Shown in pieces: positions 1-9,465 of a DNA stretch of 64,000 bases. The DNA comes from Aquimarina acroporae (GTDB taxonomy: Bacteria > Bacteroidota > Bacteroidia > Flavobacteriales > Flavobacteriaceae): NCBI RefSeq assembly GCF_023195925.1, contig NZ_JALPRE010000006.1, forward strand, positions 124,001 through 188,000, read 5' to 3'. A program made the position numbers and the translations under genes. Every line of letters begins with the position of its first letter. Positions within the stretch are counted from its first letter, which is position 1. The notes under the pieces are model-generated. The model was not told the origin of the DNA, did not search any database, and was given only the letters and a program-made list of their open reading frames with translations.

Positions 1-1
1 A

Positions 2-1852
2 ACAATCTTTATAACCTTTTTGCTTGTGGCAACCTATTCTTGTAGTGACGATGATGATACTACATTTCCTGGAGATACTACTACTATTGCAGAATTCGTA
101 GCAGAAAATGCAGATTATAGTTCTCTTTTAGCCGCTTTGGAAAAAGCAGAGTTGGTAGAAACATTATCAGGTAGTGGAAGCTTTACAGTTTTTGCACCTA
201 ATAATGCTGCGTTCGACGCATTTTTGACGGCAAACAATTTGACCTTAGAAACTGCTACCAAAGAACAATTAGAGCCTATATTGTTAAATCATGTTCTTGG
301 GCAAGAACTTACCTCTACTCAATTACAAACGGGATATCAAGATAATTTAGCAGGGTTTAGTACTTATGTCAATACTTCAGGTGGTGTTGTGATTAATGGA
401 GGTGTTGCTGTTACTACTGCGGATATTGATCAATCAAATGGAGTAATCCATGCAGTTGATGCAGTAATTGCTTTACCAACGATAGCTACATTTGCAGTGG
501 CAGATCCGAACTTTAGTCAATTGGCATTATCACTAACCACTCGTACTCCAGATACAGACTATGCCGGTACTTTCAGTGGAACAACCTCTTCTCCTTTTAC
601 AGTATTCGCTCCTACCAACGACGCATTCTTAGATTTAGCCGCTAGATTTGGGATAGCAGAAGGCGACATTTCAGATACAGCGATAGGTGGAATTACACCA
701 GCTCAGCTTGCTATTGTACTAGAATATCATGTGATCGCTGGGGCAAATGTTCTAGCGGCTGATTTACCAGGTATTACAGACGGAGTAACTCCGGCAACAT
801 TACAAGGAGAAACATTAACTCTGAATTTAGAAGGAGGTAGTTTTCTTAGAGATAAATCTGGGGTAGATTCAGAAATTATAGCTACTGATGTTAAAGCGAC
901 AAATGGTGTTATTCACGCAATAGATAAGGTATTATTACCTTCGGCTGCTCTTGATGCTTTAGGAAGAAGCTTTACTGCTGTAGCATACAATAATGGCGAA
1001 GCAAGTGATTTCTCTTCTTTATATGCAGCATTGAGATATACAGGTCTTAACGATGCGCTTGATAATAACATGATGCGTACAGTTTTTGCACCAACAAATA
1101 CTGCTTTTGATGCGCTTCTAGATGGAGCTAATCTTACAGATTTACCAGTTGAAACGGTAACACAGATATTATTGAATCATGTAATCACCGGAAAATTATT
1201 ATCGACAGACTTATCTACCACCTATGCAAATACCTTAGCTACATACGGGGACACAGATAATAACTTAAGTATTTATATAAATACTGCAAGCGGTGTTGTC
1301 CTAAATGGAGGTTCTGCAAACAATGGTGCTACTGTAACAGATGCAAACGTTGAAACCAGAAATGGAGTAATTCATATTGTTGATGCCGTTATTGGATTAC
1401 CAACAGTAGTCACCTTTGCGGTGGCAGACTCTAACTTTTCTTCTCTTGTAGAAGCATTGACTACAGGAACGCCAAGTGTAGATTTTGTTGATGTATTAAG
1501 TACTGGCCTGGGAACCGATCCAGCACCATTTACTGTGTTTGCACCTACTAATGATGCATTTACGGCGGTAGGAATGCTACCAGCAGAAAATGATTTAATT
1601 CCAATTTTACAGCATCATGTTATAGCAGGTGGAAATGTACGCTCTGGAGATCTTTCAGATGGTTTAGTGACTCCAGCAACACTAGAAGGAGATACATTAA
1701 CTATTGTGATACCTGGTACTAATGGTGCAGTAGCTAATTTAACAGATGGTTCTGGAACTTCAGATACAGAAATAATCGCTGTAGATGTACAGGCAAGTAA
1801 CGGAGTAATACACGTAATTAATAAAGTATTGATTCCTGATACTATGAACTAA
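2..1852 (+). CDS. FAS1 (fasciclin) repeat lipoprotein, 5' end outside window
   Basis: Cell-envelope lipoprotein with four fasciclin domains, a fold usually linked to adhesion or matrix binding; the ligand is unknown. The frame is open to the left edge and reads through TIFITFLLVATYSC, the end of a lipoprotein signal peptide whose lipobox cysteine precedes an Asp-rich stretch (SDDDD). The true start codon therefore lies outside the window, and the in-frame TTG at 20 is inside the signal peptide. Counting from that TTG, FAS1 domains cover about residues 22-152, 153-307, 317-459 and 461-608. Each carries the TVFAPTN-type H1 motif and a C-terminal NGVIHxxD-type H2 motif. Domains 2 and 4 carry insertions after their first strand. 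A second FAS1 lipoprotein follows and a terminator separates them. The family call is secure; the role is not. Confidence 0.93.
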   Translation, partial: TIFITFLLVATYSCSDDDDTTFPGDTTTIAEFVAENADYSSLLAALEKAELVETLSGSGSFTVFAPNNAAFDAFLTANNLTLETATKEQLEPILLNHVLGQELTSTQLQTGYQDNLAGFSTYVNTSGGVVINGGVAVTTADIDQSNGVIHAVDAVIALPTIATFAVADPNFSQLALSLTTRTPDTDYAGTFSGTTSSPFTVFAPTNDAFLDLAARFGIAEGDISDTAIGGITPAQLAIVLEYHVIAGANVLAADLPGITDGVTPATLQGETLTLNLEGGSFLRDKSGVDSEIIATDVKATNGVIHAIDKVLLPSAALDALGRSFTAVAYNNGEASDFSSLYAALRYTGLNDALDNNMMRTVFAPTNTAFDALLDGANLTDLPVETVTQILLNHVITGKLLSTDLSTTYANTLATYGDTDNNLSIYINTASGVVLNGGSANNGATVTDANVETRNGVIHIVDAVIGLPTVVTFAVADSNFSSLVEALTTGTPSVDFVDVLSTGLGTDPAPFTVFAPTNDAFTAVGMLPAENDLIPILQHHVIAGGNVRSGDLSDGLVTPATLEGDTLTIVIPGTNGAVANLTDGSGTSDTEIIAVDVQASNGVIHVINKVLIPDTMN

Positions 1853-1886
1853 TATGTGTTAATATATAACACATCACATACCCCTT

Positions 1887-1950
1887 AAAAGGGCATTTGG
1901 AAGTATTCCCTCATTTATTTCTTATCACCTTCTAAATGCCCTTTTCTTTT
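1887..1950 (+). terminator. Intrinsic terminator after the first FAS1 gene
   Basis: Arms 1887-1903 and 1929-1945 pair over 17 bp with one G-U wobble (AAAAGGGCATTT against AAATGCCCTTTT at the base), around a loop of about 25 nt. The T-rich CTTTTCTTTT tail follows on the plus strand. It separates the two FAS1 genes into different transcripts. Confidence 0.8.
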
Positions 1951-1995
1951 CCACACAAATATTAATTAATTATTAACTCATAAAATTAAAACGCT

Positions 1996-4173
1996 ATGAA
2001 AAGTCTAGCCAAAAAACTGACGATTCCTTTTTTATGTTTGTTTTTGTTGAATGTTTTGGTTTCATGTCAAAACGATGATGAAACCAATGGAAACGAACCA
2101 GAACTTGCAGAATTCGAAGAATCAAAAATTATTGGATTCGATGAGATCGAAGAAATGACCAAAGATCTTATTGAAGGTGAATTAACAGTTGAAGATGATG
2201 CTAAATTAACCGAAGGCAAATTCTTTGATATCAGTAGAGAAAAAAGAGTTTATGATTTTTCTGCTTTGGTAAGTGTTGGGGCGGGCACAGGAGCCACGAT
2301 AGAAGGAGAGTTATCACTTAACTTTACATTGTATCATGCTAGTTTTACAATAGTTAGAGGTAACCTTGAATTACCAGATGGTACCAAAGCTAGGGCTAGA
2401 GGAGCTATCATTAGTGATGGAGTAGTCTATATAATAATCAACCCCCCTGGACGTGATTTAATTTTTGGTATAGGGCGTGTTCAAGACAATGGTGATATCA
2501 TAGGAGGTTTTAGACTATTTACAAATGGAGGAATAGGAAGAGGTCTTTGGAACGCCGAGTTGAAAGAAACTACTTTTCCAGATAAAAATATAGTAGAATT
2601 AATAGTTGAAGACGGAAGATTTACATCGCTGGTAGGAGCATTGCAGGCAGCAGATCTTGTAGATCCACTTACCGGAGAAGGACCGTTTACCGTTTTTGCA
2701 CCAACTGATGAAGCCTTTGCGGCTCTTGATGCAGTACCACCGTTAGACATATTGAAAGAGATTTTGTTATATCATGTTGCAAGTGGACGATTGAATACCT
2801 CAGAGTTATTAGCCCAAGAGCTAACAACCACCTTACAAGGTGAGGATATAAAAGTAAGTCTCAATGAAAACAATGAAATAGTTATAAACGATACGGTAAA
2901 ACTACTTTCAGCAAACATAGGTGGATCAAACGGAGTGATTCAAGTTATCGATGCAGTTCTAATCCCCCCTTCTTTTGAAACTTTACCCAGTATTGTAGAA
3001 ATTGCAGTTGATACTCCAGAACTTTCCACTCTTGTTGGTGCTTTGCAGGCGGCAGAATTGGTTGAAGCGCTTAGCGGAGAAGGACCTTTCACAGTTTTTG
3101 CACCAACCAATGCCGCTTTTGAAGCTCTTGATGCAATTCCTTCTGGAGATGCGTTAAAAGAAGTATTGTTATACCATGTAGCTTCTGGGAAATTTACGGC
3201 AGCAGATCTTCTGGAAAAACAAACGGTTACAACTCTTCAAGGTGATGACGTTACTATTGAGTTAAATGATGAAGGAAATGTAATTCTTAACGGCTCAATT
3301 GAAGTTATGATGGCAGATATTGAGGCTTCCAACGGAATCGTTCATGTCATAAAGGGAGTGTTGCTTCCTCCTTCCGAGTTGCAGAGTATTGTCGAAATAG
3401 CGGTAAACACGCCAGATTTATCGACACTTGTAGGAGCATTGCAAAGTGCTGAACTGGTCGATACTTTGAATGGAGAAGGACCGTTTACCGTATTTGCTCC
3501 AACTAATGCTGCTTTTGCAGCACTTGATGCTATCCCTTCTGGTGATGCATTAACAGAAGTGCTACTATATCATGTAGCTGCGGGGAAATTTGCAGCTGCA
3601 GATCTTCTGGAAAAACAAACAGTAACAACTGTGCAAGGAGATGAGGTAACCATTGAACTTAATGATAGTGGAAATGTAGTGCTTAATGGTTCGATAGAAG
3701 TTATGATGGCAGATATTGAGGCTTCAAATGGAATTATTCATATAATCAAAGGAGTGCTTCTTCCTCCAGTAGAATTACCGAGTATTGTTGAAATTGCTTT
3801 AGATACTCCTGAACTATCTACATTGGTAGGTGCTTTGCAAGCAGCAGAATTAGTTGAAGCTTTAAGTGGAGAGGGGCCTTTTACCGTGTTCGCTCCAACA
3901 AATGCAGCTTTTGATGCTTTAAGTGCTATACCTTCTGGAGATGCGCTAAAAGAAGTATTGTTATATCATGTAGCCTCAGGTAAATTTGGAGCTGAAGACC
4001 TTTTAGCTAAAGAAGTAGTCACAACGTTGCAAGGAGAAGAAGTAACTATCGAAATGTCTAATGGTATTGTGCTATTGAATGGAGAAATAGAAGTGAAAAT
4101 GGCAAATATTGAAGCTTCAAATGGTATTATCCATGTCATCGACGGTGTTCTTGTACCCGCAGCAATACATTAA
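1996..4173 (+). CDS. FAS1 repeat lipoprotein with unique N-terminal domain
   Basis: Predicted surface or periplasmic lipoprotein of 725 residues. The signal peptide ends in lipobox LVSC (Cys24) followed by QNDDE. Residues about 30-195 form a domain I do not recognise, acidic at first and then beta-rich and Gly-rich. Four FAS1 domains follow at about 197-326, 331-458, 463-590 and 595-722, each with GEGPFTVFAPT and SNGIIHVI-type motifs. Domains 2-4 are near copies of each other with a 132-residue (396-nt) period, which indicates recent internal duplication. Domain 1 is more divergent. The gene is flanked by terminators on both sides, so it is probably monocistronic. Adhesion or matrix binding is inferred from the family only. 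Confidence 0.93.
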   Translation: MKSLAKKLTIPFLCLFLLNVLVSCQNDDETNGNEPELAEFEESKIIGFDEIEEMTKDLIEGELTVEDDAKLTEGKFFDISREKRVYDFSALVSVGAGTGATIEGELSLNFTLYHASFTIVRGNLELPDGTKARARGAIISDGVVYIIINPPGRDLIFGIGRVQDNGDIIGGFRLFTNGGIGRGLWNAELKETTFPDKNIVELIVEDGRFTSLVGALQAADLVDPLTGEGPFTVFAPTDEAFAALDAVPPLDILKEILLYHVASGRLNTSELLAQELTTTLQGEDIKVSLNENNEIVINDTVKLLSANIGGSNGVIQVIDAVLIPPSFETLPSIVEIAVDTPELSTLVGALQAAELVEALSGEGPFTVFAPTNAAFEALDAIPSGDALKEVLLYHVASGKFTAADLLEKQTVTTLQGDDVTIELNDEGNVILNGSIEVMMADIEASNGIVHVIKGVLLPPSELQSIVEIAVNTPDLSTLVGALQSAELVDTLNGEGPFTVFAPTNAAFAALDAIPSGDALTEVLLYHVAAGKFAAADLLEKQTVTTVQGDEVTIELNDSGNVVLNGSIEVMMADIEASNGIIHIIKGVLLPPVELPSIVEIALDTPELSTLVGALQAAELVEALSGEGPFTVFAPTNAAFDALSAIPSGDALKEVLLYHVASGKFGAEDLLAKEVVTTLQGEEVTIEMSNGIVLLNGEIEVKMANIEASNGIIHVIDGVLVPAAIH

Positions 4174-4219
4174 AAACAATAATAAATCAATAGTTCTCAT
4201 TTATTGATTGGCACAATGA

Positions 4220-4264
4220 CTACCCGAAAGCACCAAAATTTAGGTATTTCGGGTAGTTTTTTGC
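4220..4264 (+). terminator. Intrinsic terminator after the second FAS1 gene
   Basis: CTACCCGAAA (4220-4229) pairs perfectly with TTTCGGGTAG (4247-4256) and is followed by a run of six T. A weaker hairpin (AATCAATA 4185-4192 with TATTGATT 4202-4209) lies just upstream. Confidence 0.85.
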
Positions 4265-4366
4265 TTAAAATACAGTCAAAATTGACTTTTATCTACTTAT
4301 TTTTTAATTCTACAGCTACCAGCATAATTCTACAATAGCATTCTTTATTTATATGCTTCAAATCCT

Positions 4367-4374
4367 TAAATTTG
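4367..4374 (+). promoter_or_regulatory. Bacteroidota -7 element for ffh
   Basis: TAaaTTTG matches the Bacteroidota sigma-ABfr -7 consensus TAnnTTTG and lies 47 bp before the ffh ATG. I see no clear -33 TTG at the expected distance. Confidence 0.55.
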
Positions 4375-4421
4375 CACCTCTCTATCTAAGAAGATAGAAT
4401 TTGCAAATAAACAGAAAGAAT

Positions 4422-5750
4422 ATGTTTGATAATTTAAGTGATAAATTAGACAAGGCTTTACATATTTTAAAGGGTCATGGTCAGATTACAGAAATAAATG
4501 TTGCCGAAACTCTGAAAGAGGTACGTCGTGCCTTGGTAGATGCCGATGTAAACTACAAAATTGCCAAAGAATTTACAGCTAGAGTAAAAGAAAAGGCATT
4601 AGGTCAAGATGTATTGAAGAGTCTTAAACCAGGCCAGCTTATGGTAAAACTGGTAAAAGATGAACTTACAGAATTAATGGGAGGAGATGCTGCTGGGGTT
4701 AACCTTTCTGCTACTCCCTCTGTAATCTTAATGTCAGGATTACAAGGTTCAGGTAAGACAACTTTTTCTGGTAAGCTTGCAAACTTTCTAAAAAACAAAA
4801 AAACAAAAAAACCTTTATTAGTTGCTTGTGATGTATACAGGCCTGCTGCGATAGATCAGCTTCACGTAGTTGGTGAGCAAATTAATGTTGAGGTTTTTAG
4901 TGATAGAGGAAACAATGATCCTGTTGCTATTGCTAAAGCAGGTGTAGCTCATGCTAAGGCAAATGGATTTAATGTGGTGATCATAGATACCGCAGGTCGT
5001 TTGGCAGTAGATGAGGCAATGATGACCGAGATTGCTAACATTCATAAAGCAATTACTCCTCAAGAAACCTTGTTTGTTGTAGATTCTATGACGGGTCAGG
5101 ATGCTGTGAATACAGCCAAAGCCTTTAATGATGTATTGAATTTTGATGGAGTTATCTTAACAAAGCTCGATGGTGATACCAGAGGTGGTGCGGCCATATC
5201 AATTAAATCGGTGGTAAATAAACCGATCAAATTTATTGGTACCGGAGAAAAAATGGAGGCTATCGATGTATTCTATCCTTCACGTATGGCCGATCGAATT
5301 CTGGGTATGGGTGATGTGGTTTCGTTAGTTGAAAGAGCCCAAGAACAGTTTGATGAAGAAGAAGCTAGAAAACTTCAGAAAAAAATTGCTAAAAATCAAT
5401 TCGGATTTGATGATTTCTTAAAGCAGATTCAGCAAATTAAAAAGATGGGGAATATGAAGGATCTTGTAGGAATGATCCCTGGAGCTGGTAAAATGATGAA
5501 AAACATGGATATAGATGACGATGCGTTCAAACATATCGAAGCGATTATTCATTCTATGACTCCAGCAGAAAGAGCTAAACCACAAATTATCAATGCTAGT
5601 AGAAAAAAACGAATTGGAAAAGGTTCCGGAACTTCTATTCAACAAGTAAATCAGTTGCTTAAGCAATTTGATCAAATGAGCAAGATGATGAAAATGATGC
5701 AAGGGGGCGGCGGAAAGCGAATGATGCAGATGATGGGCAAAATGAGATAA
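4422..5750 (+). CDS. ffh: Signal recognition particle protein Ffh
   Basis: SRP54-type GTPase that binds signal sequences on nascent chains and targets ribosomes to FtsY at the inner membrane. The N-terminal helical domain begins MFDNLSDKLDKAL. The G domain shows P-loop GLQGSGKTT (about residues 106-114), DTAGR (about 190) and TKLD. The Met-rich M domain ends in the KMMKMMQGGGGKRMM region. I start the gene at ATG 4422, which gives 442 residues and the usual family N-terminus; an in-frame TTG at 4401 would add seven untypical residues. It is followed after 46 bp by folD and may be co-transcribed with it. The 4.5S RNA partner is not in the window. Confidence 0.98.
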   Translation: MFDNLSDKLDKALHILKGHGQITEINVAETLKEVRRALVDADVNYKIAKEFTARVKEKALGQDVLKSLKPGQLMVKLVKDELTELMGGDAAGVNLSATPSVILMSGLQGSGKTTFSGKLANFLKNKKTKKPLLVACDVYRPAAIDQLHVVGEQINVEVFSDRGNNDPVAIAKAGVAHAKANGFNVVIIDTAGRLAVDEAMMTEIANIHKAITPQETLFVVDSMTGQDAVNTAKAFNDVLNFDGVILTKLDGDTRGGAAISIKSVVNKPIKFIGTGEKMEAIDVFYPSRMADRILGMGDVVSLVERAQEQFDEEEARKLQKKIAKNQFGFDDFLKQIQQIKKMGNMKDLVGMIPGAGKMMKNMDIDDDAFKHIEAIIHSMTPAERAKPQIINASRKKRIGKGSGTSIQQVNQLLKQFDQMSKMMKMMQGGGGKRMMQMMGKMR

Positions 5751-5796
5751 AAAACACAAACGAACATAAACTTTCTTAGACAACAAATTAGGGGAA

Positions 5797-6681
5797 ATGG
5801 AAATATTAGACGGAAAAAAAGTCAGTAACGATATTAAAGATGAAATAGCGGCTGAAGTTCAAAAAATGAAAGAACGTGGTGAGAAGGTTCCACACTTAGC
5901 TGCAGTTTTAGTAGGTAATGACGGAGCAAGTTTAACCTATGTAGGCAGTAAAGTTAGGGCTTGCGAGAGAATTGGATTTGAATCTACCTTGGTTAAAATG
6001 CCTAGTACAACTAGTGAAGTAGAATTGCTAGCTAAAATTAAGGAACTTAATGAAGATGATAATATCGACGGTTTTATCGTTCAATTACCTCTTCCTCCTC
6101 AAATTGATACGCAAAAAGTGTTATTAGCTGTTGATCCTGATAAGGACGTAGATGGTTTTCATCCTATGAACTTTGGTAAAATGGCATTAGATATGTCTAC
6201 TTTTATCCCTGCAACACCATTTGGTATTTTAGAATTATTAGAACGATATGATGTTGATACCAAAGGAAAACATACCGTGGTAATTGGTAGAAGTCATATT
6301 GTAGGGCGACCTATGAGTATTTTGATGGGAAGAAAAGGATGGCCAGGTAACTCTACAGTAACACTTACCCATAGTCATACTAAGAATATTACTCAAATTA
6401 TCTCTCAAGCTGATATCGTAATTTCTGCATTAGGTGTTCCTAATTTTTTAAAGGCAGAAATGGTGAAGGATGATGCGGTGATTATCGATGTAGGTATTAC
6501 TCGAGTTCCTGATGAATCGACTACAAAAGGTTATAAAATTGTAGGTGACGTAGATTTTGAGAATGTAAGTAAGAAAGCATCTTATATTACTCCTGTTCCT
6601 GGAGGGGTAGGACCTATGACTATTGCAATGCTATTAAAAAATACACTATTAGCAAGAGAGAGACATCGTAGTAATGCTTAA
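5797..6681 (+). CDS. folD: Bifunctional methylene-THF dehydrogenase / methenyl-THF cyclohydrolase FolD
   Basis: Cytosolic one-carbon enzyme that interconverts 5,10-methylene-, 5,10-methenyl- and 10-formyl-tetrahydrofolate with NAD(P). It has 294 residues, normal for the family. Visible hallmarks are TYVGSKVRACERIG (catalytic Lys region), the DKDVDGFHPMNFGK segment, the nucleotide-binding GRSHIVGRPMS motif and PGGVGPMTIAML near the C-terminus. A GGGGA purine stretch just before ATG 5797 is an unusually strong Shine-Dalgarno for this phylum. It is the last gene before a strong terminator and probably shares a transcript with ffh. Confidence 0.98.
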   Translation: MEILDGKKVSNDIKDEIAAEVQKMKERGEKVPHLAAVLVGNDGASLTYVGSKVRACERIGFESTLVKMPSTTSEVELLAKIKELNEDDNIDGFIVQLPLPPQIDTQKVLLAVDPDKDVDGFHPMNFGKMALDMSTFIPATPFGILELLERYDVDTKGKHTVVIGRSHIVGRPMSILMGRKGWPGNSTVTLTHSHTKNITQIISQADIVISALGVPNFLKAEMVKDDAVIIDVGITRVPDESTTKGYKIVGDVDFENVSKKASYITPVPGGVGPMTIAMLLKNTLLARERHRSNA

Positions 6682-6734
6682 TTAGCAAGTGTTTGAAGTA
6701 ACTGTAGAAGGAAAGACAGTTAATTTTCATAAAT

Positions 6735-6779
6735 AAAAACAAAACCCGGTAACCTAAAAGTTTACCGGGTTTTGTTTTT
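6735..6779. terminator. Bidirectional intrinsic terminator after folD
   Basis: An 18-bp near-perfect stem (6735-6752 with 6762-6779; core AAAACCCGGTAA / TTACCGGGTTTT) encloses a 9-nt loop. A-rich and T-rich flanks make it functional in both directions, although the minus-strand gene has its own terminator nearer. Confidence 0.88.
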
Positions 6780-6865
6780 ATTGCCTAATCTACAAGGGCA
6801 ATTGTTGTTAAAAACTAATGCAGAGCATAGTTCACAATCAATATGTAAGTAAGTATTATAAAACA

Positions 6866-6898
6866 AAAATGTTAGGAGCTACTTAGCCCTAACATTTT
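6866..6898 (-). terminator. Intrinsic terminator of the SH3-domain gene
   Basis: AAAATGTTAGG (6866-6876) pairs with CCTAACATTTT (6888-6898). Read on the minus strand the hairpin is followed by TTTTTGTTTT. It lies 56 bp beyond the stop codon of the gene ending at 6954. Confidence 0.75.
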
Positions 6899-6953
6899 GT
6901 TACATTTATATTTTGGTGATTATATATGTATGTTTTTTACGAAGATTTATTTT

Positions 6954-8114
6954 CTAGTTATTGTCATCGTTAAACTTAGAAGCGCTAATATTATCATCAC
7001 TTCCGGTTGTATAACCTCCACTACTAGGAAGAAGATCCAACGATAAGTTGTAAGAAGGAACATTAATACCTTTAGATGTCTTAACCGTGTTATAGTTTAA
7101 GATTTGTTGACCTCTTTCGTATAATGCGTTTTTAGTAAATGTACCGAACTTCTTACCATTCTTTTCAGTCTCTTTCCATTCTCTACCGTAAGCGATTTTA
7201 AGGTAGTATTCACCTTCAGGGATGTTTCTAATAAACTGAGTGGTGTTGCTATTGATATATGTTACACGCATTAACTGATCATCTTTTTCAGTTTGACCCA
7301 TTTTGTACATCTTAACAACAACTTCTGTGTTTTTTCCTACTTTAATTTTTAGATAGTTGTCTAATTTATAGTCAAACTTACCTTTAAAGTTAAATGATTT
7401 TGGAGTAGCTCCAGACTTATATGTCTTTTTCTCCCAGTCTGCATACTTGTCTTCTCTAGTTACCTCTATAGCTGCTGCTTTTGGAGTACTAGTGTTAGAA
7501 CTAGAACCGTAAGAAGGAGTAGTAGACTCTATTGGAGCAGAAGCCGTTAAGCTACCACCTTGAGCTGCTCTTTTACGAGCTTCTTCCAATGCTTTTCTTG
7601 TTTCTTCAGTATCTGCAAGCGCTTTTCTAGCCGCAGCGTCTTTAGATCTTTTTGCTGCTTCTGCGTCAGCAATCGCCTTAGCTGCATTAGCTTCAGCTTC
7701 TCTTTTTAATCGCTCTGCATTAGCAATAGCTTTTCTTGCAGCTTCTTCGGCTGCTCTTTTCGCAGCTTCTGCTTGCGCAATTGCTGCTGCTGCTGCTGCT
7801 TTAGCCGCTTCTCTTTTTGCTGCCGCTTCTGCCGCTGCTCTTTCTGCATCAGCAATTCGACTATCACTTGTTAATAGTTTGGTGACAACGAATCCGTTCA
7901 TCTTTTTGTACTGAATAGCACTCCAGTCTCCATAGTTAGAACTCATTACATATACTTGAGTTCCTTGAGGAACTTCAGCAATCGTATTAAACTGTAGACC
8001 TGGACCACTTCGTACCTCTAATTTCTGAGCTGACATTAGATATTGCCCATCTTGTGCATGAGCTGTCGAGAACGTAATCACCAAAAGTAGAATAAATGTA
8101 AAAATAGATTTCAT
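6954..8114 (-). CDS. Secreted bacterial-SH3 protein with Ala-rich coiled coil
   Basis: A 386-residue exported protein of unknown function. A signal peptide (residues 1-20, ending AHA-Q) is followed by a bacterial SH3 (SH3b) domain at about 24-85 (KLEVRSGPGLQFNTIAEVPQG, then the DWSAIQYKKMNGFV part), a fold often used for peptidoglycan binding. Residues about 88-185 are a long Ala/Lys/Glu coiled coil with repeated AEAAKRAAEEA-like heptads. After a Ser/Thr-rich linker a C-terminal domain (about 220-386) contains basic, Tyr-rich strands. The architecture suggests a periplasmic cell-wall-anchored protein, perhaps spanning the periplasm, but no catalytic motif is visible. It is monocistronic, with a 574-bp AT-rich leader region. 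Confidence 0.85.
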   Translation of the reverse strand: MKSIFTFILLLVITFSTAHAQDGQYLMSAQKLEVRSGPGLQFNTIAEVPQGTQVYVMSSNYGDWSAIQYKKMNGFVVTKLLTSDSRIADAERAAAEAAAKREAAKAAAAAAIAQAEAAKRAAEEAARKAIANAERLKREAEANAAKAIADAEAAKRSKDAAARKALADTEETRKALEEARKRAAQGGSLTASAPIESTTPSYGSSSNTSTPKAAAIEVTREDKYADWEKKTYKSGATPKSFNFKGKFDYKLDNYLKIKVGKNTEVVVKMYKMGQTEKDDQLMRVTYINSNTTQFIRNIPEGEYYLKIAYGREWKETEKNGKKFGTFTKNALYERGQQILNYNTVKTSKGINVPSYNLSLDLLPSSGGYTTGSDDNISASKFNDDNN

Positions 8115-8688
8115 ATCTCTTGTTTTTAAGTAGATTGGGTTATTATTAACTTTTATTTAATTTTTTCATCATAATTTCTAAACAAAATGTTAGAATAAAC
8201 GTCAAAAAATCGCTCTTCAAAAAAGGTGCCAAAACTATTTTCACCTCGTTTTCTTCTTATCTTCTATATTACTTATTGTTGTAATATTCCCCGATTTCTT
8301 AAAGAACGTTTTTAATTTAATTTATTGATTTTCAGTTTTTTACATTGTTTTTTCTTTAGTAAAACTTCAATTATTATGATTAAATAACTGAAAAGAAAAC
8401 CATTAAATCAGAATCAAAAGTAATGTTTTAATCTGAAAAACACAACTCGTTTCCATTTTATTTGTGTAAAAATAATAAATTTTTTCAGTTGTTTTGTGTT
8501 TTTCAACGATTTTTTTGTGTATTACAACCGATTTAGTAGCTTATTTAAGTTTGTTTTGTCGGTTTTGTGTTTTAACCGCTTTTTGATAGTAAAATTGGGG
8601 GTTATGAGGTTTTTGAAGTGCCTAAAAATAAATAAACCGTAATGGAATGATTTTTAACAGAGTTTAACAATTAAAGGCTATGTGTTTG
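8115..8688. other. AT-rich gene-free region with repeated short motifs
   Basis: No credible gene. It must hold the minus-strand promoter of the SH3-domain gene and the 3' end of msrA, but I found no clear TAnnTTTG element or terminator. It does hold several related short inverted repeats: TTTTCAGTT (8329-8337) with AACTGAAAA (8386-8394), GTTG/CAAC (8488-8491, 8504-8507) and CGGTT/AACCG (8560-8564, 8574-8578). The last two enclose a TTTTGTGTTTT-like core. Confidence 0.5.
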
Positions 8689-9360
8689 TTAATGTGATGT
8701 TTTAATTAAATCGGGGAATTTAGATTGAAATCTTTTTAACCTTGGAATAGATACATTTAATATGTATCTATGATTAGGGTTTCTTTTTTCAAAATCCTGA
8801 TGGTATCCTTCGCCTATCCAGAATTTTTGAAAGGGAAGTATTTCAGCAGCGATTTTTCTATTTAGTTTTTTGCTCAAGGCTTTTTTCTTTTCTTCTATTA
8901 TTTTTTTCTGTTCCTCGTTTTGATAAAAAATAATAGAACGGTATTGCGATCCATGATCTGGACCTTGTCCATTTACTTGAGTTGGGTTTTGCGATCCAAA
9001 ATACACATCTACCAGAGTGCTAAAAGATACGATGTTGGGGTCATAATAAATTTCTACAGCTTCTGCATGGCCTGTTCTTCCTGTGTTACTGGCTTCATAA
9101 GTTGGATTAGAAGTATGCCCTCCAGAGTATCCTGAGATAGACTCTTTTACACCTTTTATGCTTTCATAAATTGCTTCAACACACCAAAAGCATCCACTTG
9201 CAAAATAAGCGCGTTCATATCCTTCTACTGCTGGAACTTGAATAGGTTTTACTTCTTGCTTAGAAGTTACGCTGTTTTGTGGATTTGTTGATTGTCCATT
9301 GCCATTACAACTCGTTAAGAAGAAAATAAGGCTGCAAAATATTACGGTATACTTTTTCAT
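8689..9360 (-). CDS. msrA: Peptide-methionine (S)-S-oxide reductase MsrA, lipoprotein form
   Basis: Repairs oxidised methionine in proteins. A lipoprotein signal peptide with lipobox LTSC (Cys18) puts this copy in the cell envelope. The catalytic domain begins at about residue 50 with the family signature GCFWCVEA (catalytic Cys57), then GYSGGHTSNPTYE, the GHAEAVEIYYD segment and GPDHGSQYRS, all classic MsrA motifs. The length of 223 is a normal MsrA plus about 45 residues of signal and linker. No MsrB neighbour is present. It sits between rho and the SH3-domain gene on the same strand with large gaps, so it is probably a separate transcript. Thiol donors would have to reach the periplasm. 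Confidence 0.95.
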   Translation of the reverse strand: MKKYTVIFCSLIFFLTSCNGNGQSTNPQNSVTSKQEVKPIQVPAVEGYERAYFASGCFWCVEAIYESIKGVKESISGYSGGHTSNPTYEASNTGRTGHAEAVEIYYDPNIVSFSTLVDVYFGSQNPTQVNGQGPDHGSQYRSIIFYQNEEQKKIIEEKKKALSKKLNRKIAAEILPFQKFWIGEGYHQDFEKRNPNHRYILNVSIPRLKRFQSKFPDLIKTSH

Positions 9361-9465
9361 AAATAATTAATTTAACACTTGGTCTCCTTTTCAATTAAAA
9401 ACTTTCATTTCTAATTTGTAAAGTTAAGATGATTAGAAATGAACACTTCTTAAAATAGAAATAAA

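Noticed and set aside
2986..4160. Tandem 396-bp repeats as a CRISPR or satellite array
   Set aside because: They are in-frame protein domain duplications (FAS1), with no short direct repeats or spacers.
5418..5786. Minus-strand frame opposite the ffh 3' end
   Set aside because: It is the complement of the Met-rich M domain of Ffh, which yields His/Leu-rich nonsense; ffh is certain.
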